From positions 496,001 through 560,000 of the forward strand of contig NZ_CP109796.1 of the NCBI RefSeq assembly GCF_038725785.1: a DNA stretch of 64,000 nucleotides. The letters run 5' to 3'. Shown in pieces: positions 41,212 through 47,974 of the stretch. Below the pieces are notes generated by a model. It saw nothing but the letters and a program-made list of their open reading frames with translations. It was not told the DNA's origin and did not search any database. The stretch comes from Termitidicoccus mucosus. Lineage in GTDB: Bacteria; Verrucomicrobiota; Verrucomicrobiia; Opitutales; Opitutaceae. Position numbers and translations under genes: made by a program. Positions within the stretch are counted from its first letter, which is position 1; each line of letters starts with the position of its first letter.

Positions 41212-42396
41212 TCAATGGACCGCCGCCGGCCGGCACCACGGGAAGCCGATTTCACTTGGCAGACGCCGTTCCGCAAAGGCGCGGAAAAGCGCGGGCTCAA
41301 TGCCGACAATGGACACCTGGGCATCGGAATTGCCACCAGCCGATTCTCGCCGAATCAAGGCAGCAGGGACATCTTGCACCGTGCTCGCATGATGCACGGC
41401 GGAAACGCACCGGGTATGCAGCGCCGCCTCCTCCGGACCGCAGATTGGCTGGTCTGGATGGCGAAGGCGGCGGAGCACTTGACCGAACATTTGGGTGCGG
41501 GCGGCGGTTTCGTTCGGGACAGTCATCATGGCGCGGGTGCCATCAGCCCGTTCCAATACGCATGAGTCCAGCGTCCGGACAATCCGCCCTTGGGTTCCCT
41601 CAAGCACGAGCATCGGGTCGAATGTCTCGCGGCAACTATGCGTGGCGAAGAAAAGAAACCGGACGCCGGCACGGGTGACGAAGCGCACGGCGGCAGTGTC
41701 GTAACTCTCGATGGCTTGCGCGCGATAAAGTCCGGCCTCGATTCCGGCAAAATCGTCATTCCCTCCCACCATCGCCCAGTGCAGTCCCATCAGCAGAAAA
41801 TGCGCGAGGCTGTTGGTGATGGGCGAATCCCACACACTGATGCCTTCCGCCTGGATTCGTCCCGCCCACGAGTTGCGGCGGAAATACGACTCGGGGCGCG
41901 GCCACATCCCGAGCCCGCTCACCGCCTGTAATCGCCCGATTCCGCCCGCTTCAATCATGGTGCGGACTTGATGCGTCACGCCCGCATACATTTGCTGAAA
42001 TCCAACCGCGACAAAGCGTCCGCTGTCCGCGCTGGCGCTTTGGATGGCCTCGATTTCCTCCCATGTCATGGCGAGCGGTTTCTCAACCAGCACGTTGGCG
42101 CCGGCCCGCAACGCGGCGATGGTCATGCGCGAATGCCAGGGGATGCCGGTGGGGATGAGCGCCAGGTCGAGTGTGCCTTGGTGTGTTTCCAGCATGAGTT
42201 GGAAATCCTCGTAAAGGCGGCACCCAAGCGCCTTGAGTCTGGCGCAAGTCGCGGCCTCCTCCACCTGGTTGACGACCGTGGCGGCCACAAGCCTCACCGT
42301 CCCTGACTCCACCAAGGGCAGCAAATGTTCGAGATAGAATTTGCCGTAACCTGAGATGCCGATGATGGCGACGGAAACGGGTGCGGGCTGGTGCAT
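41212..42396 (-). CDS. Gfo/Idh/MocA family oxidoreductase
   Basis: A 394-residue NAD(P)-dependent dehydrogenase: SVAIIGISGYGKFYLEHLLP at the start (a GxSGYG variant of the Rossmann loop), LIPTGIPWHSRMTIAALRAG, VLVEKPLAMTWEEI and a substrate-domain WDSPITNSLAHFLLMGLHW. Compared with its sister enzymes the C-terminal domain is shorter. ATG 42396 is used. It follows the M14 peptidase gene by 28 nt on the same strand and ends 8 nt from the convergent LacI gene. It also contains an internal copy of the operator-like motif. Confidence 0.87.
   Translation of the reverse strand: MHQPAPVSVAIIGISGYGKFYLEHLLPLVESGTVRLVAATVVNQVEEAATCARLKALGCRLYEDFQLMLETHQGTLDLALIPTGIPWHSRMTIAALRAGANVLVEKPLAMTWEEIEAIQSASADSGRFVAVGFQQMYAGVTHQVRTMIEAGGIGRLQAVSGLGMWPRPESYFRRNSWAGRIQAEGISVWDSPITNSLAHFLLMGLHWAMVGGNDDFAGIEAGLYRAQAIESYDTAAVRFVTRAGVRFLFFATHSCRETFDPMLVLEGTQGRIVRTLDSCVLERADGTRAMMTVPNETAARTQMFGQVLRRLRHPDQPICGPEEAALHTRCVSAVHHASTVQDVPAALIRRESAGGNSDAQVSIVGIEPALFRAFAERRLPSEIGFPWCRPAAVH
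41553..41566 (-). promoter_or_regulatory. Intragenic operator-like motif E
   Basis: CCAATACGCATGAG (minus strand CTCATGCGTATTGG) inside the Gfo/Idh gene; TTCCAATACGCAT is shared exactly with site B. It could be an auxiliary LacI looping site or chance, because the bases also encode an ordinary peptide. Confidence 0.3.
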
Positions 42397-42424
42397 AAAG
42401 ATGGCGACGACAAGTGGTATCGTT

Positions 42425-43660
42425 TCATTTTGGCGCCCACTTGGCGCGTCCGCCGTTGTCGGCAAGGAAACCCAGCCCGGACTGATAGGCGACTAGTTGG
42501 GCATCGAGAAGCATGTCCGCGCTGTGCGGAACCACTTCGCCTTGCCGGTTCCTCCCCGCAAAGCTGTGGGACGGGGATTCGATGACCACCGACAGCACGC
42601 CGCAGTGCATGTTGAGCGCGGCATCCAGATTCACGAGCGCGTTGCCGCGCTTGGGCTTCGCCGCCTCGATGGCGGGATCCTTTGTCCCCTGCAATCCGGC
42701 GAGCGCCAGCGCGGTATGCACGGTGCGGTAGAGCTCCTCGTAAACCGCATCGAGCCGCAACTCGGCCGCGGGCCGATGCATGCGCATGTAATAATTTTCC
42801 GGCGGCGCGCCCGTGTGCATGTTGAAAAGCAAATCCGGCTTTTCGCGGGACATGAGATCAAGCAGCGCTTGTGTCTCCGGCTGCCGGGCGCCGAGAAAAT
42901 CATCGTGCATCAGATTCACGCCGGCATCGTTCGGATATCCGCCAGGGAACTGCGTGCGGGAAAACTCGAGCGGAATGAACTCCTTGATCGTGGGCCAGCC
43001 GATGGGCCTGCCGTTTTTCCATGTGCCCGTGTTGAAATATTGGTGATAGCGATTGTCCGTGCCGGCAAACGGCTCCATGCGCAGCGGAATGCGCACCCGC
43101 CCGTCGATGTTTACGACAGGCACCAGCACGATTCGGTCGATCCTGGCCGCGGCCGCGGTCAACTCGGGCCACTCGCGACCGCGCAGGTCACGGCCGGTTT
43201 CCAGCACCGAAATGAAATTCACCACGCCAACAATGCCCTCGAACTCCCCGCCATGGACACCGCCCAGCCCCACGAAGACTTTTTTCGCGTGATCCGGACC
43301 GAGATACGCGCGCACATCGAAAAAGCCGATCGCCCCGGAAAACGTCGTGGTGCCCCTGCCTTTGCGCGGCTCACCGTAGGCCACGGCCAGAATCGGACGC
43401 CCGCCGGCGGTGCGGCCAATTTCCATGACGCGCCCCCGCTTTACTTTTTCCTTAAGAAAGCTGGCGATCGCATCAACCTCGCTGACCCAGAAGGCAGGGA
43501 TTTCGTCCGCGTTCTGCAGCAAGTCATTCGGGATATCGGGAAAATCCGGATTACCCGGCACGGGCTTCCCCGCGAAGATCGGCAGCGCAAACACGAAACC
43601 CGCAAGCAAGACGGCGAAAACACGGACACGGCATGGACGGCGGGAATTGGACGGTGACAT
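42425..43660 (-). CDS. Secreted M14-family zinc carboxypeptidase
   Basis: A 411-residue exported protein (signal peptide RVRVFAVLLAGFVFALPIFA). The zinc motif is HxxE in GGVHGGEFEG (H136, E139), with later NLMHDD, FNMHTGAPPENYY and a catalytic-Glu candidate in VVIESPSHSF; GRTAGGRPILAVAYGEP is the M14 N-terminal landmark. M14 enzymes cleave C-terminal amino acids or amide-linked groups. A peptidase amid sugar dehydrogenases, behind an operator candidate, suggests the substrate carries an amino acid or amide. ATG 43660 is chosen for the signal peptide. Confidence 0.85.
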   Translation of the reverse strand: MSPSNSRRPCRVRVFAVLLAGFVFALPIFAGKPVPGNPDFPDIPNDLLQNADEIPAFWVSEVDAIASFLKEKVKRGRVMEIGRTAGGRPILAVAYGEPRKGRGTTTFSGAIGFFDVRAYLGPDHAKKVFVGLGGVHGGEFEGIVGVVNFISVLETGRDLRGREWPELTAAAARIDRIVLVPVVNIDGRVRIPLRMEPFAGTDNRYHQYFNTGTWKNGRPIGWPTIKEFIPLEFSRTQFPGGYPNDAGVNLMHDDFLGARQPETQALLDLMSREKPDLLFNMHTGAPPENYYMRMHRPAAELRLDAVYEELYRTVHTALALAGLQGTKDPAIEAAKPKRGNALVNLDAALNMHCGVLSVVIESPSHSFAGRNRQGEVVPHSADMLLDAQLVAYQSGLGFLADNGGRAKWAPK

Positions 43661-43730
43661 AAAAAGAAGCAGGTTGGAAAACACGCGACAGTTGGAATAC
43701 CGGGATGGAAGCAGCGACGGGGCCACATGT

Positions 43731-43754
43731 TCACATGCGCATGTGATTTTTCAA
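43731..43754 (-). promoter_or_regulatory. Perfect palindromic operator candidate C in promoter spacer
   Basis: TCACATGCGCATGTGA (43731-43746) is a perfect 16-bp palindrome centred on CG, matching the A/B/D consensus core. Minus-strand TTGAAA (43749-43754) and AACATG (43726-43731) flank it with a 17-nt spacer, so it would occlude polymerase at the M14 promoter. Confidence 0.58.
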
Positions 43755-43868
43755 TGAGAATTTTTGAGTTTGCCCCGCTTTTCACTGGAAAAGCACCGGA
43801 CGCATGCGGATTAGCAGGAATTTTATCTGAAGCCAAAACGCAAACCGGACTTGCAATCGGCCAACTTA

Positions 43869-43882
43869 TAACCAAATGGTTA
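43869..43882 (+). promoter_or_regulatory. Palindrome before the SDR/aldolase/dehydratase operon
   Basis: TAACCA-AA-TGGTTA, perfect 6-bp arms, 7 nt before the ATG at 43890 and overlapping a TTATAA. It differs from the LacI-type sites and could be an operator or a leader hairpin. Confidence 0.35.
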
Positions 43883-43889
43883 CTTTATC

Positions 43890-44963
43890 ATGATTGCATC
43901 CCCCAATGTGACCAAGGCCGCCGTGAACCTTCCTCCGCCGCCTTGCACCGCCGGCACGGCGGACGATTTTCTCTCCGAACCGGCGCCCGCCACCATCGAG
44001 GCCGTGGCCGCGATGCCCCGGGGCCCGGTCGCGATTCTCGGCGCAGGCGGGAAAATGGGCCTGCATCTCAGCCTCATGCTGAAGAAAGCAGCCGTCGCCG
44101 CCGGGCAGCCCGAACGCCGCGTCATCGCCATTTCCCGTTTTGCGTCCTTGCGCGATCGCGGCGGCTTTGAGGCTGCCGGCATCACCACCATTCCTTGCGA
44201 CCTTTCCGTGCCGGTCAATGTCGCCGCGCTTCCCGATGCATCCGTCGTGTTTTTTCTGGCCGGTGTCAAATTCGGCACCGCCTCCTCGCCCCTTCTTCTG
44301 GAGCAGATGAATGTCACCGTCCCCAAGCTTGTCGCCGCCCGTTACAAAGATTCCCGCATGGTCGTCTTCTCCACCGGTTGCGTCTATCCTTTCGCCCCGG
44401 TCAATACCCGTGGTTGCACGGAATCCACGCCTCCCGCCCCGGTCGGTGATTATGCCCAATCCTGCCTTCGCCGCGAACAAATCTTTGCCGCCGCCTCCGC
44501 CGCCCATGGCACATCCGTCGTCCTCATTCGCCTCAACTATGCCGTCGAGTTTCGTTATGGCGTGCTCGTGGACATCGCGACGAAAGTCCGCGACGGTCTG
44601 CCGGTGGACGTCACCATGGGTCACGTCAATATCATCTGGCAACCCGATGCGCTCAATCACATCATTCGTGCCGCCTCCATTGCGGCGAGCCCCGCCGTGC
44701 CGCTCAACATCACCGGTTCCGGTGTCCATCGCGTCCGGGATATCGCCGCGGATTTTGGTGCGTTTTTGGGCGCCGCTCCGGTCATCACCGGTGACGAAGC
44801 GACCACCGCGTGGCTCAACGACGCTTCGCATTCCCATCGGCTTTTCGGCCTTCCGCCGACATCGCCCGGCACCATGCGCCAATGGATCGCAAGCTGGCTC
44901 GCCTCCGGGGGCCACACATGGGGCAAACCCACCGGCTTTGAAAAACGCGATGGCAAATTCTGA
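43890..44963 (+). CDS. NAD-dependent epimerase/dehydratase-like SDR with atypical active site
   Basis: A 357-residue extended SDR. VAILGAGGKMGLHLSLMLKK is a GxGGxxG nucleotide site, STGCVYPFAPVNTRG corresponds to the Ser/Thr strand, and the active-site Tyr188 is followed at +4 by Cys192 (DYAQSCLRRE) where classical SDRs have Lys. I recall similar Y...SC..RE sequences in SDRs of sugar-catabolic loci, so this may be a subfamily trait rather than damage. First of a rightward operon with an aldolase (42 nt gap) and serine dehydratase subunits. Reaction unknown. Confidence 0.75.
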   Translation: MIASPNVTKAAVNLPPPPCTAGTADDFLSEPAPATIEAVAAMPRGPVAILGAGGKMGLHLSLMLKKAAVAAGQPERRVIAISRFASLRDRGGFEAAGITTIPCDLSVPVNVAALPDASVVFFLAGVKFGTASSPLLLEQMNVTVPKLVAARYKDSRMVVFSTGCVYPFAPVNTRGCTESTPPAPVGDYAQSCLRREQIFAAASAAHGTSVVLIRLNYAVEFRYGVLVDIATKVRDGLPVDVTMGHVNIIWQPDALNHIIRAASIAASPAVPLNITGSGVHRVRDIAADFGAFLGAAPVITGDEATTAWLNDASHSHRLFGLPPTSPGTMRQWIASWLASGGHTWGKPTGFEKRDGKF

Positions 44964-45005
44964 TCCCCGCCGCCCCTCCATATAACCAACGCCAGACTTA
45001 TATAA

Positions 45006-46052
45006 ATGCACAGTATCCCCTCCATCCGAAACCATCTGCTCGCCGGCCAGGTCATTCCTGCTTTGCCCCTTGCGCTCGACCGCCGCCGTCGCTGGTCCGA
45101 ACTCCGCCAACGTGCCGTCTTGCGCTATTACCTGGATGCCGGCGCGGGAGGCGTCGCTGTCGGCGTGCATTCCACACAGTTCGAAATCCGCGAAAAAAAG
45201 CACGGTCTCTTTGGGCCCCTGCTCGCCTTCGCCGCTGAAACCATCACCAGCTGGCTCGACTCTCGTCCGCGTCCGTTTCTTCGGATTGCCGGTGTCTGTG
45301 GCCGCACCTCCCAAGCCGTGACTGAGGCGGAAATCGCGGCGGGACTCGGCTACCATGCCGCGCTCCTCAGCGTCGCCGCCTTTAAAAACGAAAACGAGCG
45401 CGTCATCATACGCCATTGCGAACGGGTCGCCCGCACGATTCCCGTCATCGGGTTTTATCTCCAGACGGCGGTGGGTGGACGCATGCTCAGTTATCGCTTT
45501 TGGAGAGCCTTTGCCGACATCCCAAACGTCGTTGCCGTGAAAATGGCTCCCTTCAACCGCTATCAGACACATGATGTCATCCGCGCCGTCATCGACTCCG
45601 GCCGCGAGGACATCGCGCTCTACACCGGCAACGACGACAATATCATTGTCGATCTGCTCACACCCTTTGCCCACGCGGGCAAAACCAGGTATGTCGTCGG
45701 CGGGCTTCTCGGCCAATGGGGCGTGTGGACCGAGCGCGCGACGGATATCCTGGCCGGCATCAAAAAAGCCAGGAACAGGCAAAAAATTTCCGCCGACTGG
45801 CTTGCGCGCGCCGCCGCGCTCACCGATGCCAATGGCGCCATTTTCGATGTCGCCAACGGCTTTGCCGGTTGTATTCCCGGCATCCACGAAATTCTCCGCC
45901 GCCAGGGAATTTTTGAAACCACCGCCTGCCTCAATCCGCACGAAAAGCTCTCGCCCGGGCAGGCTGCCGAACTCGATCGTGTCATTCGCGCCTACCCGTG
46001 GCTCACCGACGATACCTTCGTTCAAGAAAACCGCCATCGCTGGCTTAAATAA
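45006..46052 (+). CDS. Dihydrodipicolinate synthase/N-acetylneuraminate lyase-family aldolase
   Basis: A 348-residue TIM-barrel protein: GQVIPALPLALDRRRRWSEL, then YYLDAGAGGVAVGVHSTQFE, IPVIGFYLQTAVGGR (Tyr position) and VVAVKMAPFNRYQ with Schiff-base candidate Lys179, then IALYTGNDDNI and YVVGGLLGQWGVW. Family members cleave or form 2-keto-3-deoxy acids with pyruvate. It is longer than classical DapA (~290) and lies in a catabolic operon, so a sugar-acid aldolase or dehydratase role is more likely than lysine synthesis. Confidence 0.85.
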   Translation: MHSIPSIRNHLLAGQVIPALPLALDRRRRWSELRQRAVLRYYLDAGAGGVAVGVHSTQFEIREKKHGLFGPLLAFAAETITSWLDSRPRPFLRIAGVCGRTSQAVTEAEIAAGLGYHAALLSVAAFKNENERVIIRHCERVARTIPVIGFYLQTAVGGRMLSYRFWRAFADIPNVVAVKMAPFNRYQTHDVIRAVIDSGREDIALYTGNDDNIIVDLLTPFAHAGKTRYVVGGLLGQWGVWTERATDILAGIKKARNRQKISADWLARAAALTDANGAIFDVANGFAGCIPGIHEILRRQGIFETTACLNPHEKLSPGQAAELDRVIRAYPWLTDDTFVQENRHRWLK

Positions 46053-46114
46053 ACCAGGCGCGGGATGGCACTCCCGCGCATCCCGCATATACGTTCCGCC
46101 GACCCGATTCCATC

Positions 46115-46804
46115 ATGCCATTTTCCGCTTTTGATATCATCGGTCCGGTGATGGTGGGCCCCTCCAGCTCGCACACGGCGGGCGCGGCGCGGCTTGGGCT
46201 CATGGCGCGTCGTTTGCTCGGCGAGGTTCCGCGCGCCGCCGCGATCACGCTTCACGGATCTTTTGCGGCCACCGGCCACGGCCACGCCACCGACCGCGCC
46301 CTTCTTGCCGGCCTGCTCGGCCTCGCTCCGGATGACGCCTCCCTGCCGCGCTCGCGCGAACTCGCCGCCGCCGCCGGCCTCGCCTTTGCCTTCGCCGCCG
46401 AGGATATGGGCGAGTCCGTTCACCCCAACACCGCACGCATTCAACTAACCTCCTCCGAGGCCGGAGCGGCCGATGCCCCGGATTCCCTCACGATGACCGG
46501 CTCCTCGCTCGGAGGCGGCGTCATTGAGATATCGAGCATAGACGGCTACGCCACGTCCTTTCGCGGCGACCTCGACACACTTGTTTGCTGGCACGAAGAC
46601 CGGAGGGGTTTTCTCGCCCACATCACGGCCATCGTTGCCTGTGTCGAGGTCAACATTGCCGCGCTCCGAACCACGCGCACCGGGCGGGGCACGCATGCGC
46701 TCACTGTCATCGAAACCGATGGTCCGCTTCCCTCCGCCGCGCTCAATCTCTTCGCGCATATCCCCTGGCTCGCCCGCCTCCGCGCCCTGCCTCCGCTCCC
46801 GTGA
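46115..46804 (+). CDS. sdaAB: L-serine dehydratase, beta subunit (with ACT domain)
   Basis: A 229-residue protein. IIGPVMVGPSSSHTAGAARLG is the serine dehydratase beta signature, HGSFAATGHGHATDRALLAG and SVHPNTARIQL follow, and residues ~155-225 form an ACT-like domain (RGFLAHITAIVACVEVNIAALR). With the alpha subunit it makes the oxygen-sensitive Fe-S enzyme L-serine to pyruvate plus ammonia. The stop overlaps the GTG of the next gene by 4 nt. The operon context with an aldolase leaves open that the pair acts on another 3-hydroxy amino acid. Confidence 0.9.
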   Translation: MPFSAFDIIGPVMVGPSSSHTAGAARLGLMARRLLGEVPRAAAITLHGSFAATGHGHATDRALLAGLLGLAPDDASLPRSRELAAAAGLAFAFAAEDMGESVHPNTARIQLTSSEAGAADAPDSLTMTGSSLGGGVIEISSIDGYATSFRGDLDTLVCWHEDRRGFLAHITAIVACVEVNIAALRTTRTGRGTHALTVIETDGPLPSAALNLFAHIPWLARLRALPPLP

Positions 46805-47748
46805 ACAGCTCCCGCTCATCCGCCACTGACGACACCAATGCGCCCGCCGGTTCATGGGACTGGGACTGCGCAAAAACGCTCGTCGCTCTCTGCGCGGCCC
46901 GCCACTGCGCCATCGCCGACGCCGCCTTGCAACGCGAAGCCGCCGAATCCGGGCAACCCGCCTCCGCGCTGCTTGCCCGCATGGAAGACCGCTACCGCAT
47001 CATGCGCGATGCCATCCGCCAGGGACTGGCCATCAACACGCGCTCCACCAGCGGACTTTCCGGCGGCGATGCCGCGCGCTTGCAGGCCTATTCGCAAACT
47101 GCCGCCCCGCTGCTCGGCCCGCACCTCGCCCGGACAATGGCCTATGGCTTCGCCGTGCTCGAAATCAACGCGCAGTTCGGCCGCATCGTGGCAACGCCCA
47201 CCGCCGGCTCCTCCGGCATCGTGCCCGCCTGTCTTTTGATGCTGGAAGAAACGCGCGGACTCTCAGAGCAGCAGGCGGCCCGCGCCCTGTTCACCGCGGC
47301 GGGCATCGGTCTGGTCATCGGACGCCGCGCGCCTTTTTCCGGGGCGCAAGGCGGATGCCAGGCGGAGGTCGGCAGCGCTTCCGCGATGGCCGCCGCCGCC
47401 ATTGTGGAAGCGGAGGGAGGCACTCCCCAACAAGCGGCGGATGCCGCCGCCTTCGCGCTCATGAATACCCTCGGCATGGTCTGCGACCCGATCGGCGGAT
47501 ATGTTGAGATCCCCTGCGTGAGTCGCAACGGCATGTTTGCCGTCCATTCCTTCCTTGCGGCGACGATGGCGCTTGCCGGCATCCGCGGCATGGTTCCCCT
47601 GGACGACGTTGTGACTGCCATGCGCGACATCGGCCGCCGGATGCCCCGCGCGCTCAAGGAAACGTCGCAGGCCGGCCTCGCCACGACCCCGACGGGCCTC
47701 CTGCATCGGCCGCAACCCATCCGGAACCCCGCCGAGAATATCAAATAG
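46801..47748 (+). CDS. sdaAA: L-serine dehydratase, alpha (Fe-S) subunit
   Basis: A 315-residue catalytic subunit. It has TRSTSGLSGGDAARLQAY, ATPTAGSSGIVPACLLML and three cysteines placed to ligate a [4Fe-4S] cluster: C186 in GAQGGCQAEVGS, C228 in MVCDPIGG and C239 in VEIPCVSRN. The frame is open to 46585, but that part shadows the beta subunit; the GTG at 46801, overlapping the beta stop (GTGA), is the logical coupled start. Confidence 0.9.
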   Translation: MNSSRSSATDDTNAPAGSWDWDCAKTLVALCAARHCAIADAALQREAAESGQPASALLARMEDRYRIMRDAIRQGLAINTRSTSGLSGGDAARLQAYSQTAAPLLGPHLARTMAYGFAVLEINAQFGRIVATPTAGSSGIVPACLLMLEETRGLSEQQAARALFTAAGIGLVIGRRAPFSGAQGGCQAEVGSASAMAAAAIVEAEGGTPQQAADAAAFALMNTLGMVCDPIGGYVEIPCVSRNGMFAVHSFLAATMALAGIRGMVPLDDVVTAMRDIGRRMPRALKETSQAGLATTPTGLLHRPQPIRNPAENIK

Positions 47749-47784
47749 GCATGTGAAACATGAAAAGTTTTATCATGTTTCATA

Positions 47785-47812
47785 TTGACAAAATAATTCC
47801 AATACGCATTTG
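47785..47812 (+). promoter_or_regulatory. Promoter -35 and LacI-type operator candidate D before the TonB receptor
   Basis: A perfect TTGACA (47785-47790) is followed by AAATAATT and CCAATACGCATTTG (47799-47812), identical to site A. The site covers the spacer and the expected -10 position, as a repressor site should. The leader to the ATG at 47975 is about 160 nt; the 226-nt gap holds no other gene. Confidence 0.66.
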
Positions 47813-47974
47813 TTTTTTTCGTTAAATTTCCCCGTCCCCACTCCCCTTGGCACACTTTCTGCAAAATTATGCCCCGTGAATGCGCATTTTGACGGCCCGG
47901 CACCGGCCAGTGATTCCAGTGCCCCGGTCACACGTTTCCCACCAATCCACCAACCCGATCGCTTGTTCCATCCT

